Origin: Pseudomonas sp. KU26590
Lineage (GTDB): Bacteria > Pseudomonadota > Gammaproteobacteria > Pseudomonadales > Pseudomonadaceae
Assembly: GCF_026153515.1 (NCBI RefSeq)
Contig: NZ_CP110644.1
Location: forward strand, 5,211,501 to 5,275,500
Direction: 5' to 3'
Length of the DNA: 64,000 nucleotides
The notes under the pieces are model-generated. The model searched no databases, was not told where the DNA came from, and saw nothing but the letters and a program-made list of their open reading frames with translations. This document shows, piece after piece, positions 1 to 9,527 of this stretch (positions within the stretch are counted from its first letter, which is position 1; each line of letters starts with the position of its first letter). The position numbers were made by a program, and so were the translations under genes.

Positions 1-97
1 ACGACGCACCGCGCCAATGTTAACTACGAAGCTAAAGGCAACACTCCAGCGTCAGGGCAACTTTCAGTCACCCGTACTTTGCGAAAATGGCCGTCCG

Positions 98-124
98 CCG
101 ACCGGTTGTTTCCAGTCGGTTTTG
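98..124 (+). terminator. possible rho-independent terminator, plus direction
   Basis: Arms CCGACCGG and CCAGTCGG can form a stem with one mismatch, followed by TTTTG. It would stop plus-strand transcription entering from the left of the window or converging on the polysaccharide operon. The T-tract is short, so this is tentative. The remaining bases before position 136 hold no gene I can support. Confidence 0.35.
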
Positions 125-135
125 TCAGCGGCTAA

Positions 136-660
136 TTAGAAGAAACCCTGGTCGACAGTGATTGCATCTCCCGGGTGAATGTCCGTCCCCAACGTAGCCT
201 TTTCAACACCGCGCCTGGCATCGTTGCCACGAATAATACTCACACGCTTATCAGAACCTCGTTCAGTAAGACCGCCCGCCCGCGCAATGGCACGGTCAAG
301 TGTCAAACCAGGTTCATAGGGATACCCTCCCGGGTTCTTGACTTCACCACTGATGAAAAAATCGCGGTAGGTAACAACACTCACCGACACGCGAGGGGAA
401 ACGAGGTAACCGTCACGCAGTTTGTTACTGATCGCTTGTTCCACTTCCGATGGTGTTTTTGCGCGTGCATCCACGGTGCCAATAAATGGATAACTGAACG
501 TACCGGAGTCATTCAGGCGAATTTCCTCAAAGCTCAGGTCCGGCTCGCCGAACACGCTCACTTTCAAGACGTCACCGGAGCTAAGACGGTAAGGCGCCTC
601 GGCCGCGGTCACCAGACCGGTAACAAACAACAGCGCCATCAACGCGTATCTAATGATCAT
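136..660 (-). CDS. short Wza-like polysaccharide export protein
   Basis: This 174-residue protein begins with a signal peptide (residues 1 to about 21, ending TAAEA). A polysaccharide-export domain follows (about 22-100, starting YRLSSGDVLKVSVFGEPDLS), then an SLBB-type segment (about 100-150). Family members form or gate the periplasmic and outer-membrane export channel for capsule or exopolysaccharide. It is much shorter than E. coli Wza and has no lipobox cysteine after the signal, so it is probably a periplasmic short form that works with the barrel protein encoded just upstream. It is the last gene of the minus-strand operon visible here, 32 bp after the barrel gene. Confidence 0.85.
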   Translation of the reverse strand: MIIRYALMALLFVTGLVTAAEAPYRLSSGDVLKVSVFGEPDLSFEEIRLNDSGTFSYPFIGTVDARAKTPSEVEQAISNKLRDGYLVSPRVSVSVVTYRDFFISGEVKNPGGYPYEPGLTLDRAIARAGGLTERGSDKRVSIIRGNDARRGVEKATLGTDIHPGDAITVDQGFF

Positions 661-692
661 GTTTCAAATCTCCTGTACTGCGGTGTTCTGCT

Positions 693-1847
693 TCAGAGGC
701 TGAATTCAAGGCTCAGCAGATAAAGGTTGCGTGTGTAGGATTCGCTGCTGTCGTTCGAATCATTGTTGGTGTGCTGAACGCGCGCGGTGATGCCGACCCA
801 ACGCCGCAAGGCGTACGTCACTTCCCCGCCATAGATATTTCGACGGTCGTCGCGGGCAAGCCCTTCGTATTGACGGTCAGCGTGGGCAATATCGAAGCCC
901 GTTTTGATCCGGGAAGACCATTCGTGCTTCCAACCCAGCGTTGTACTGACTTGATGAATGGACGTCGCATCATCATCGCCTTCGTCATAAGCCTTGCGGG
1001 TTTTCAACGAAAAGGTCGAATACGTAAGCGGTTTCCAGTCCACACCCACTTCCCACGTGGGGCTCTTATCGTCCCTGTCGTTGTCCGTAAAATCCTTGCG
1101 CTCTTCGCCGATGCGCAAGTTGCCAGTGGTTTGCGCGGTCGCGTCCCAAGTCAGGCCCACCAGAGCGGCGGTACCTACCGAGCTGCGTCCGCTTCGGGTC
1201 TGCAGATAGTCGAAGTCCGTGTAACGTATTTCGGCAATCGATCGTGTTTTCCCGGTAAGACGGTGGTACCACGTACCTACCAGCGCTGTGGTGTTACGTT
1301 CCTTGTCATCGTTGATGCCGTCGGCATTCTGGTAACGACGCTGCTCGTAGTTGGCCGAGGTATCCAACTGGTTCATGCCTTCAGTTGTTCCCAGGGTGTA
1401 CCCGAGTCCGGCGTGCTTCAGCGTAAGACGGTCGTTATCGACGTTGTCGGCGGTATCGGAGGTCAGCTCCAGTTTTTTGTAGCTGAAGTCATAGTGCACG
1501 CGGCTGATGGAACTGAGCTGCAGCACACTTCGAAATGCCAGGCTTTGGTCGGTGTGACTCGCGGAGCTGACGTCATGGTAGACCTGGTCATCGATTGCAT
1601 ATTCCAGCTGATAGCCGGTGTTCCTGGTGTTCGCCTCCAGGAGCAGTGTCGGATTTACCGAAGTAATCCACGAAGACACTCGCTGGCTGTCCTGCAGCGC
1701 CCGGAAGTTATCGTCGTAACGCTCGCTGAGTTTGAGGGTCGGCGTGAAATCAAAGCCGGCCACGTCAATGCTGGCAGGTTTATCCGCATAGGCGTTGAAG
1801 GACATGCAACCGAGCGCGATAACCCCGCTGGTGGTGATAAGTTTCAT
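693..1847 (-). CDS. outer-membrane beta-barrel protein of the exopolysaccharide locus
   Basis: This 384-residue protein has a signal peptide (about 1-21, ending NAYA). The rest alternates polar and hydrophobic residues and is rich in aromatic residues, Asp, Arg and Thr. It ends in a Phe-Ser-Leu strand, as expected for a BAM-assembled beta barrel. Barrel proteins of this kind (EpsL-like, DUF560/OMP_b-brl-like) occur in exopolysaccharide clusters beside short Wza-like proteins and are thought to provide the outer-membrane exit pore. The role here is inferred from position between the flippase and the export protein. A 70-bp gap separates it from the flippase gene. Confidence 0.75.
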   Translation of the reverse strand: MKLITTSGVIALGCMSFNAYADKPASIDVAGFDFTPTLKLSERYDDNFRALQDSQRVSSWITSVNPTLLLEANTRNTGYQLEYAIDDQVYHDVSSASHTDQSLAFRSVLQLSSISRVHYDFSYKKLELTSDTADNVDNDRLTLKHAGLGYTLGTTEGMNQLDTSANYEQRRYQNADGINDDKERNTTALVGTWYHRLTGKTRSIAEIRYTDFDYLQTRSGRSSVGTAALVGLTWDATAQTTGNLRIGEERKDFTDNDRDDKSPTWEVGVDWKPLTYSTFSLKTRKAYDEGDDDATSIHQVSTTLGWKHEWSSRIKTGFDIAHADRQYEGLARDDRRNIYGGEVTYALRRWVGITARVQHTNNDSNDSSESYTRNLYLLSLEFSL

Positions 1848-1917
1848 AAGGGCATTACCGCAAGTTGCCAGCCGTGGAATGCGGGCTGGGTATCAGTTGC
1901 TAAAAGGAAAGGTAGGC

Positions 1918-3150
1918 TCATGCCAGCAGCGCTCCGCTGATACGCTGCCGCCATACGAAGACGAACACTGCGGCCAGCAACATGGCAACGGCGACACCTG
2001 GCAGTTCAAAGGCAGGCGCCAGCGCCAGGATAAGTACGGCAGACAACGCCATGGCGACCATTGAAATTCGCGCAATCCGGGCGTCTTGATGATGCGCATA
2101 GAGTATGTTGCCCATACCCTCCGAAACGGTACGCAGCACGGTGGCCAGCAGCATGATCAGGAACACGGCTTTGTGTTGATCGAACTTGTCGTTGCCCAGC
2201 TGTGCAAGCAGCGCAGGCATCACCGCGATCAGCAGGATTGACAAGCCCAGGCACCAAAGCCAGATCTCTTTGAGCATGCTTTTGCACACACGCAGAATCA
2301 CACTCTTGTCGCCCTGATTGACGGCGGCGATGATCGAAGGCGCCTTGGGACTGGTCACGCCGAACAAAATCACATTGTTGATTGCATTGGTCAGTGCCCA
2401 GAAGAACGTATAGATGCCTGTCGCCTCGAGCCCCAGGAAGGTGGTGACCAAGAAACGATCAAGGTAAAGCGCACCGTTATTGCCGATGTCCGCCAAGTAG
2501 AAATGTCTGCCCTTGGCAATCATTTCCCGCGCCTGAGCAGCATCGAACCCCATGGACTTGAGATAGCCTTGAGTCGCGATGATGACGGCGACCAGCAAGC
2601 CGATCAGCAGAAGACTGGCCAGCCAGAAGGTCATCATTGCCGGGATAGTGCGACAAGCAGGCTCGAACCATGCCCAAGCAATAAACACGATCGGCCAGGC
2701 ACCCGAACGAATGAAGAGAAAGATCGCCGCCGTGTTCGCGCGAAACCGGGAAAGCAAAATGGCGTTAAGGTCCGATCCCAGGTTTTCCAAAAACAGCGTG
2801 ATCGCCACCAGAGCTATCAGTGGAAGTTGATCAGCAGGCAAGGCAAATGCGAGCACGGCGACGATCACGGGCGTCAGCAGCAAATGCAACAGTGCCGTCA
2901 CGCCGACGCGCGTCGTGCCCAGCTTCAGGGCGGCCTCGGTATTGAGGTCGACCAAGGCGCGACCTGTCGGCCCATTGAGGCCAAGCCCGAACAACGCCGG
3001 CACCAGGGTCGCCCCGACGGCGATGAGGCCATAAAAGCCGAGGTCAGCGAGCGTCATCTCCCGCGCTATGAATAACGTCAGTAGAAACTTCGACAGTAAT
3101 CCGCTGGCGCGCAGCCCGAGGAGGAACAGCGTTCCCAAGAGTCGGCTCAT
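1918..3150 (-). CDS. oligosaccharide flippase (Wzx/MATE-like)
   Basis: This 410-residue integral membrane protein has about 12 hydrophobic segments. Its N-terminal half (LASGLLSKFLLTLFIARE and ADLGFYGL) matches the polysaccharide biosynthesis protein family of MOP flippases. It would move undecaprenyl-linked repeat units across the inner membrane for polymerisation. Its start overlaps the stop of the acyltransferase gene by 4 bp, which suggests translational coupling. Substrate specificity cannot be read from sequence. Confidence 0.82.
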   Translation of the reverse strand: MSRLLGTLFLLGLRASGLLSKFLLTLFIAREMTLADLGFYGLIAVGATLVPALFGLGLNGPTGRALVDLNTEAALKLGTTRVGVTALLHLLLTPVIVAVLAFALPADQLPLIALVAITLFLENLGSDLNAILLSRFRANTAAIFLFIRSGAWPIVFIAWAWFEPACRTIPAMMTFWLASLLLIGLLVAVIIATQGYLKSMGFDAAQAREMIAKGRHFYLADIGNNGALYLDRFLVTTFLGLEATGIYTFFWALTNAINNVILFGVTSPKAPSIIAAVNQGDKSVILRVCKSMLKEIWLWCLGLSILLIAVMPALLAQLGNDKFDQHKAVFLIMLLATVLRTVSEGMGNILYAHHQDARIARISMVAMALSAVLILALAPAFELPGVAVAMLLAAVFVFVWRQRISGALLA

Positions 3151-4250
3151 TTAAACCGCTCCAGTAGCTGCATGGCCGGCTTCTCATACAAGCGGTATGT
3201 GACGATACCGACCACTGCCGAAAGGATGAGTGCGGCTAGCAAAAACAGGAGTGCCGATGGCCCGGCGTCTGCTGAGAAATGCAGGAAGATGATGCGCAAA
3301 GCGGCCAGAGAAAACACGTGCGTGAGATAGATGCTGTAAGAAGCGTCTCCCAGCAAACGGAGCAGTGGCATGTTCAAGGTGCGATTCTTTGCTTCCAGGC
3401 TGCAGATGCAATAGATGATGACGGCCGCAGGCAATCCGAAAGTCAGCGGACGCAATGGCGCATGATGAAGGTCGGCATACAGCAGCAGCGCAGCGGCGCT
3501 GACAGCGGCAAGGACAGCAAACAGTGGAGCCAGAAACCAGCGGCGCTGCAAGAGCACCCCGACGCCCATCCCTAGTATGAATTCGAAAATAATCGGATTG
3601 CTGTAGTAGTTCAAAGGCCCGTTGCCGATCAGATCTGCGACGCCTGCCCACACCAGCAGCGCGAACGCGCAAGGGATAAGCACCAATCGCATCGAGGGCT
3701 TGAGCAGAATACACAGCGCAAATATCAGGTAAAAAAACATCTCATAGTTGAGTGTCCAGCCGGGGACCAGCACCGGCGTGTAGAGCAGGTTATCCGGCGC
3801 AGTCTCTGCGAATGCAGGATTTTGCGCCGGAATAAAGAGCAGCGACGACACGAAATGCGACGTTACAAAGACGGTACTTTTGAGCAACGTCGGCGCTAAC
3901 AGCGCAGCGACGCCTGCGGCAATCGTTAGCGCCCAATAGAGCGGAGCAATACGGAGCAGCCGCTTGCGCATGAAGGCCCAAGGGGTGGTTTGGCTGCGAG
4001 CCGTGGTTATCCACATCAGCAGGCCACTGAGCACGAAGAACAGGTCGACTCCCGATTCACCAAACAACGGAAAGCTTCCCGCGACAGAGGCGAAATTTTG
4101 CAGCTGCAGCACGCCATGGAAATACACCACCATCAAGGCAGCCACGCCGCGCAGGTATTGCAACGAGGTCAACGTCAGGTGTGCAGATGCAGCCGCACGC
4201 GGTGTTTGACCGTTCCAGACATGCGGTTGCAAGGTATCCGACCCGCTCAT
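3147..4250 (-). CDS. acyltransferase 3 family membrane protein
   Basis: The 367-residue protein carries the family hallmark near its start (LQYLRGVAALMVVYFHG, about residues 29-45), followed by ESGVDLFFVLSGLLM and about ten transmembrane segments. Members (OafA/ExoZ type) acetylate or succinylate sugars of surface polysaccharides at the inner membrane. Here it probably decorates the repeat unit of the linked exopolysaccharide. It overlaps both neighbours by 4 bp. The donor acyl group is not predictable. Confidence 0.87.
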   Translation of the reverse strand: MSGSDTLQPHVWNGQTPRAAASAHLTLTSLQYLRGVAALMVVYFHGVLQLQNFASVAGSFPLFGESGVDLFFVLSGLLMWITTARSQTTPWAFMRKRLLRIAPLYWALTIAAGVAALLAPTLLKSTVFVTSHFVSSLLFIPAQNPAFAETAPDNLLYTPVLVPGWTLNYEMFFYLIFALCILLKPSMRLVLIPCAFALLVWAGVADLIGNGPLNYYSNPIIFEFILGMGVGVLLQRRWFLAPLFAVLAAVSAAALLLYADLHHAPLRPLTFGLPAAVIIYCICSLEAKNRTLNMPLLRLLGDASYSIYLTHVFSLAALRIIFLHFSADAGPSALLFLLAALILSAVVGIVTYRLYEKPAMQLLERFK

Positions 4251-5371
4251 GCCGCACGCCCTTTCCTGGAGGAGGCGCTGGCCAGAACGCGCTCATACAC
4301 CGAGAAGATGTCTTGAGCGACAGACACCCAGGAGAACTGCTCGGCGTATAAAACCGCAGCATTGGCAGCAGAGGGATTCCATTGACCGATCAGGCGCTCG
4401 TAGGCCCGCTCGAAGTCCTGGAACTGATAGTCAAAGAGCTGACCGCTTTGCGAATCGCGTACGAAGTCATTAAAGGACGGCGGGGCCGAGCACAGTAATG
4501 GCACCAGTCCGTAGGACATCAGTTCTACAACGCCCAGTCCAAAACCTTCGTACTCGGACGCGCTTACCGTGAATCGAGCCGTGGCCAGATGATGAGCGAT
4601 CACGTCATCACCCACATCGAGCACCAGTTCAACGCGGTCAGCGCAACCAAGTTGCTCAATCAGCGCCACTAACGTCGACGTGTCGCCGGTTTTGCTGCGG
4701 CCAATAATTTTCAATTTGCCGCGCGGGTTGCTCAACGCTGCGTACGCCTGGATAAGCCAGGGCATGCGTTTGTTCGAGCTGAAGCGGCCCAGGTAGACGA
4801 TGTCATTGCCGCGCTCTACTTCTGCCAACGCACCGAACTTACGCAAGCGGATACCATTGTTGATCAACTGCGCCTGCTCGCTGATGCTGCTGAACAGGGC
4901 CTGATCGTTGGTGGAGCAACTCAGTACGGCATCCGCCATGGACAGCGTGGCCCGCGTGACGGTGCGGAAGAACAATTGCTTCAGGCGCTGGTTCTTGGCG
5001 GTATGAAAAAATCCGCCATGCGTCGACACCAAAAGCGGTGCGGTGAAGGCGCCCAGCCGCTTCATGGCAGCCAGGTAGTCCACGAAGAAGTCGATGGCGT
5101 GGACATGCACAATATCGACTGCATTCAACGTTGCCATGTCGAGCCGGCACAGCGAATAACGCCGGGAAAAGCGCCAGCTCACCCGTTGAACCTCTAGCCC
5201 GTCGTAGTTAGCCCGCGCCGGTAAGGTTTCGTCCGTCTGGAAGTCAGTATCAAGCGTTATCACCAGCACTCTGTGGCCGGCAGCCAGTTGCTCGCGGGCA
5301 AGGTTCTCGACGTAATCTTCCAGGCCCCCTACGCTGGGGCGGAATTGGCGGACGATATGGATGATTTTCAC
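4247..5371 (-). CDS. GT4-family glycosyltransferase
   Basis: The 374-residue protein has the GT-B fold layout. Its N-terminal domain begins MKIIHIVRQFRPSVGGLEDYV, a nucleotide-binding region contains YLGRFSSNKRMPWLI, and the donor-site E-x7-E motif EGFGLGVVE lies near residue 270. It transfers a sugar from a nucleotide donor to the growing lipid-linked repeat unit on the cytoplasmic side. The start codon is GTG and overlaps the stop of the upstream polymerase-like gene. The donor could be GDP-mannose, given the divergent manC-type gene, but that is inference. Confidence 0.87.
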   Translation of the reverse strand: MKIIHIVRQFRPSVGGLEDYVENLAREQLAAGHRVLVITLDTDFQTDETLPARANYDGLEVQRVSWRFSRRYSLCRLDMATLNAVDIVHVHAIDFFVDYLAAMKRLGAFTAPLLVSTHGGFFHTAKNQRLKQLFFRTVTRATLSMADAVLSCSTNDQALFSSISEQAQLINNGIRLRKFGALAEVERGNDIVYLGRFSSNKRMPWLIQAYAALSNPRGKLKIIGRSKTGDTSTLVALIEQLGCADRVELVLDVGDDVIAHHLATARFTVSASEYEGFGLGVVELMSYGLVPLLCSAPPSFNDFVRDSQSGQLFDYQFQDFERAYERLIGQWNPSAANAAVLYAEQFSWVSVAQDIFSVYERVLASASSRKGRAA

Positions 5372-6681
5372 GGTTTTACCGTCCCTGATACAGGTGCGAA
5401 AGAGTGAGTGCTCAACACAGAGTTGCGTTGCGGGGCAGACATGAAACCCACCAGCAGCCAGAGCACCGCAGACACCTTGATCGAAAAGATCGCCGTGCCG
5501 CCAATCAACAGATTCATGAAGGTATATACGGCCAGTCCATAGGCGCAGCGCCGTTGTTCAGGCGTGTGTTGCGGAACGATGAAACACACATAAAGCCAAT
5601 GCAGGATCAACCCCAGCACCGTGCTTGAGTAAATAACGTACGGATAGCCGCTATCCATCAGCTTGCCCAGTTCGCTGATCCGCATACCCGCGTACTCGGC
5701 AAACCCCATCTTCACGATGATTTGGCCTGTGTGGGCTATACGGCCGACCAGATCGTCACCGGCCGCGTAGGGGTTGGCCAGATAAACGACCACGCCCATG
5801 CAGATGATCGCTGGCGCCAGCAACACGTTCAGGTACTTCGGCAAACGCGGATAGATCCAGTAGCCCATCACCGAGACCAAAAATAGAATCGACGTGGTAC
5901 GGGTGTTGTTCGACACGATAATGAGTATCGCGGTGGAGGCATGGATCAGCCGCGACCACTTGCCAAGGTGCGGCCACAGCGCAAGCAGGAATACGCATAA
6001 CACCCCGGCATAGTTCGCCGCCGACACCTGTTCGAGGAAAATCGACGACGTACGCGGCCCGTCGAAGATCCCGAAAGAGAATCGACCCGCAAAGCCCAGC
6101 GCATTACGGAACAGACCGCTGTCGTCCAGCTCGAACTCTTCGGTGCCGCGAGTCGCGAAGAAATATTGCGCCGGTCTGAAAAAGCCTGCATAGGTCGTCA
6201 GTGAGCTCAATTCGAGAATCAGGAAGCCCAACACGACGATGCTGCACACCAGCACCGTGCGATCGAGCGTCTTGAAGTTTATGCGCCGTCCCAGACAGAC
6301 AAAGATGGTGATAATCAGCGCATTGCGGAATGCATCCACAAAGATCTTTTCATTCAACAGACTGACTAACAGCGCCAGGCCGAGAAATCCGCAACAAAAC
6401 CAGAGCGTATTGGCGCTATCGGGCGTCAAACCGCTACGCAGCAACACCAGTACGCAGGCTGCCAGGATAACAATTTCGCTGGCCGCGACGGCACTGAAAC
6501 CAATACCGGCGACATGCGCATTGAATATCGCCAGCAACGCGTTGTATCCCACGGCCAGCAGCGTCAGCCAGACGATTCGGTAATCGATCTGTTCGGCCGG
6601 CACGAAGGCGGACGTGCCGAATGACTGCCCGTCCTGCGCCAGTGGGCGCTGCCATGTGGGGTTGAGCGGATAAGCGCGCAT
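5368..6681 (-). CDS. O-antigen ligase/polymerase-like membrane protein (Wzy candidate)
   Basis: The 437-residue protein has about 11 transmembrane helices and a large loop in its second half, the usual layout of Wzy/O-antigen-ligase-type proteins, which are poorly conserved in sequence. In this cluster it is the best candidate for the periplasmic polymerase that joins repeat units flipped by the Wzx-like protein. It lies 8 bp from the tyrosine autokinase gene and overlaps the glycosyltransferase. Assignment rests on topology and context more than on motifs. Confidence 0.72.
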   Translation of the reverse strand: MRAYPLNPTWQRPLAQDGQSFGTSAFVPAEQIDYRIVWLTLLAVGYNALLAIFNAHVAGIGFSAVAASEIVILAACVLVLLRSGLTPDSANTLWFCCGFLGLALLVSLLNEKIFVDAFRNALIITIFVCLGRRINFKTLDRTVLVCSIVVLGFLILELSSLTTYAGFFRPAQYFFATRGTEEFELDDSGLFRNALGFAGRFSFGIFDGPRTSSIFLEQVSAANYAGVLCVFLLALWPHLGKWSRLIHASTAILIIVSNNTRTTSILFLVSVMGYWIYPRLPKYLNVLLAPAIICMGVVVYLANPYAAGDDLVGRIAHTGQIIVKMGFAEYAGMRISELGKLMDSGYPYVIYSSTVLGLILHWLYVCFIVPQHTPEQRRCAYGLAVYTFMNLLIGGTAIFSIKVSAVLWLLVGFMSAPQRNSVLSTHSFAPVSGTVKP

Positions 6682-6689
6682 GGGCAGCC

Positions 6690-8924
6690 TTACTTGCCCG
6701 ACAGCTTAGGGCTGCCAGGGGCGCTGTAATCAAAGTAATCGTAAAAACCGTCGTAGCTGTAACCGCCACTGGCCGCTTTACGAATATCGACCTGATTAAG
6801 CACAACACCCGAGATGTTGGCGTGGTTATGCTGCAAACGCTGCAAGGCCTTGGTTGCTTGGGTACGGGAGGTGGCGTCGGCACGAACCACGTAGATCACT
6901 GCATCCGCGCTGCCGGAAAGCATGATGGCGTCGCTTACTGCATGCAGAGGCGGCGAATCGATAATGATCCGGTCATATTGCTCGCCCAGGTCCTTGAGCA
7001 ACGCTCTGAAACGGCCCGATGCCAGCAACTCCAGCGGACGCGCGCCGGCAGTACCGATACACAAGACATCGATGTCGTTGATCCGGTGTACGCAACTCGG
7101 CAGCGGCGCGTTACCTTCCAGAAGATTGCCCAACCCAGGCGTGGTCACCGGCAGGCCAAAGGTGGCGGTCAGCCTGGAGCGCCTGAAGTCAGCATCTATC
7201 AACAACACTCGTTCCAGCTGGCCGAATGCAACCGCCAGGTTCACCGCTACAGTCGTCCTGCCCTCGCCAGGCACGGTAGACGTCACCAGGACGACCTTTT
7301 GAGCACGCTGGATATCGTTCATCAAGACGCCGGTCCTGATCGTGCGAATGGCCTCTGCGAATGTGCGCCGCTTGTCATTGCTGAACATGCGCGCGAGCTC
7401 GGTCGTGCTCCCCTTGACCTTTGGAACCACGCCTAACAACGGTACCTCGAGAATGCTTTCTACCTGCTCGACACTACGGAACGTCGGGTTCAATGCCTCA
7501 CGAATCAGTGTCAACACACAGCCAATCAACAGTCCGATGAGGGCCGCGAGTGCCACCAGGAGCGATTTCTTTGGTTTGATGGGTGCAGTCGGGGCAACCG
7601 CCTGGTCCACGACCCGGATATAGGCAGTGTCAAGGTCGGAAGTGGCCGTGGTTTCACGCAAACGCGTCATGAATGTGTCGTACAGCGCGCGGTTGCCATC
7701 CACCTCGCGTTGCAGTTCGCGGAGTTTGAACTCCTTGCGAGAAATGTCCTGAATTTGCGACTTGTTGGCGTCGAACGAGCTCTGCAGGGAGCCTTCGTTG
7801 GCCACGGCCAATTGATACGCACGCTCGATACCGGCAACCACCTGCTCGACCTGAGAACGCAGGCTGGCTGACGCGGCGGTCAAATCCGAGCGGGCGGCTT
7901 CCATGGCGGGGTGCCGATCGCCGTAACGGCTCGACAGCTCATCGACCTTGGCTTGCGCCTTGGCTTTCTCGGCCTTGAACTTCTGCACGACCGGGTCCGC
8001 CAGGACGGCGGGGACACTGGCCAGCTTCTCCCATCCGCCTGCGCTCATTTTCTGCACCTGGCGATACTGACTTTCGGCTTCGGCGCGCTGGCGCCGCGCA
8101 TCGATCATGCGTTCGCCGGTGAGGGACAGCTCGCTTGCACTGATCGTGCTGACGCCTTGAACGTCTACCAGTTTTTCTGCTTCGCGATAAGCCTGGAGCC
8201 GGTCTTCCGACTCTTTCAGTACTTCGGCCAACTCGCCCAAACGACTGTTCATCCAGGCCGTGGCGGTATTTGACACACCCACGGTCGCTCTCAACTGCCC
8301 TTCCATGTAGGCAGCTGTCAGCGTGTTCGCGGCCTGTGCAGCCGCTTGGGCATCAGCCATGTCGACCTGAATCTGAACCAGCTGACTTTTACCCAGTTGC
8401 TCAACCTGCACCCTGTCGAGGAAGCGACTGGCGACCAGATCCTGAACCTGTGCTTCAGTCGGTGGAACCTTAGGCGTTGCCGGACTGCCAATACCGACCG
8501 CTGCGAGCCTGGCCTGCATTCGGGCAATCAAACCAAAATTATGCGTCGGGTCGAATTCGGGGTGATGGCTAAGGTCAAGCGTGGTCACAACGCGACTTGC
8601 GATGGCGCGCGACTTCAGCAACTCGAACTGCGTTTCCAGGTATTGGTTGGCCGCGCCGGCATCTGCGGTGGTCTTGGACTGATCGAAGGACACCACCTTT
8701 GCGTTCTTATCGCTGATCTGCAACACAGCTGTTGCGCGATAGATCGGCGTGAGGTTAATGGCCACGACCGAGGCGATGCCGGCCACTGCGGCAGTCAGTG
8801 CGAGAATGCTGTATTTATTGCGCCACAGGGTGCGCAGCAATTGCAGCAAATCAATGTTTGACTGGGTCTGCAGCCTATGAGCACCTGTAGGAGTGGTTCT
8901 CAATTCGAAAGTATTGCCGGGCAT
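6690..8924 (-). CDS. Wzc-type polysaccharide co-polymerase and tyrosine autokinase
   Basis: The 744-residue protein has an N-terminal Wzz domain with a first membrane segment at about 37-55, long periplasmic coiled coils with a GNVR-type region, and a second membrane segment at about 450-470. A cytoplasmic BY-kinase domain follows: Walker A region TVPGEGRTTVA, Walker A' LLIDADFRRS, Walker B IIIDSPPL, and a Tyr-rich tail (YSYDGFYDYFDY). Such proteins control chain length and export through autophosphorylation cycles. An oddity: the usually invariant Walker A lysine is arginine (codon AGG). It is the first gene of the visible minus-strand operon, and no separate Wzb phosphatase is seen. Confidence 0.9.
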   Translation of the reverse strand: MPGNTFELRTTPTGAHRLQTQSNIDLLQLLRTLWRNKYSILALTAAVAGIASVVAINLTPIYRATAVLQISDKNAKVVSFDQSKTTADAGAANQYLETQFELLKSRAIASRVVTTLDLSHHPEFDPTHNFGLIARMQARLAAVGIGSPATPKVPPTEAQVQDLVASRFLDRVQVEQLGKSQLVQIQVDMADAQAAAQAANTLTAAYMEGQLRATVGVSNTATAWMNSRLGELAEVLKESEDRLQAYREAEKLVDVQGVSTISASELSLTGERMIDARRQRAEAESQYRQVQKMSAGGWEKLASVPAVLADPVVQKFKAEKAKAQAKVDELSSRYGDRHPAMEAARSDLTAASASLRSQVEQVVAGIERAYQLAVANEGSLQSSFDANKSQIQDISRKEFKLRELQREVDGNRALYDTFMTRLRETTATSDLDTAYIRVVDQAVAPTAPIKPKKSLLVALAALIGLLIGCVLTLIREALNPTFRSVEQVESILEVPLLGVVPKVKGSTTELARMFSNDKRRTFAEAIRTIRTGVLMNDIQRAQKVVLVTSTVPGEGRTTVAVNLAVAFGQLERVLLIDADFRRSRLTATFGLPVTTPGLGNLLEGNAPLPSCVHRINDIDVLCIGTAGARPLELLASGRFRALLKDLGEQYDRIIIDSPPLHAVSDAIMLSGSADAVIYVVRADATSRTQATKALQRLQHNHANISGVVLNQVDIRKAASGGYSYDGFYDYFDYSAPGSPKLSGK

Positions 8925-9527
8925 GGTTCGGTCTCAAAATTGAGGAGGTCGATATCATCACGTGCGGTACTCGCGCTTATGACATGCACGAAAATCGAGG
9001 ACAGTACCGAGCTTCATTCCGCCTGCCACCAGAAAGTGTGCGCAGGCGCTAGCTGACCGGCACCCTTATAAGGGCGCCGGACGAATAAGTGTTGTGACAG
9101 CACAGATATGAAGTTACCTGCCGTATAACAGGCAAACCAAAAAGGAAGTTATTGCTGTGGTGTTTTTTTATTTTGGCGAAGCGGCGCCTGGAAGTCATCT
9201 CCAGAGGGGTGCCACTATAATGCTGTCACAGAAGATTTCAAGAGGCCCGGAAAAAATTTCTTGAAGAATTTTAAAAAGTACTGGCGCTATTACGGCGCCA
9301 ATATTACGACATGGATTTTAATGGAACTTTTCCGGGGAGCCCTTTTGCCGTAGGTTTTACGGTGCTTTCGAGAAACGGGCCTGCAGCCTGTCGGAAAAAT
9401 ATTGCCTATCTGGCACACGGCCACTATCGTGCGTCCTCGGCTTAGTTTATGCCCCGACAGAGGGGTAACAGATAGTTAACTGCCTATCTTTAAGTGTCAC
9501 CTCCCCGCTAGGTTATAAGGACTCGTT
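8925..9527. promoter_or_regulatory. 603-bp divergent intergenic region of the exopolysaccharide locus
   Basis: The region separates the minus-strand polysaccharide operon from the plus-strand manC-type gene and must hold both promoters. I see two palindromes that could be operators: TTCTTGAAGAA at 9258-9268 and TGGCGC-N7-GCGCCA at 9282-9300. The stretch 9240-9340 is notably AT-rich. An AAGGA sequence lies 6-7 bases before the TTG start at 9528. No ORF here looks real. Confidence 0.55.

Noticed and set aside
9416..9435. sigma-54-like TGGCAC element
   Set aside because: The expected TTGC element at the right spacing is missing.
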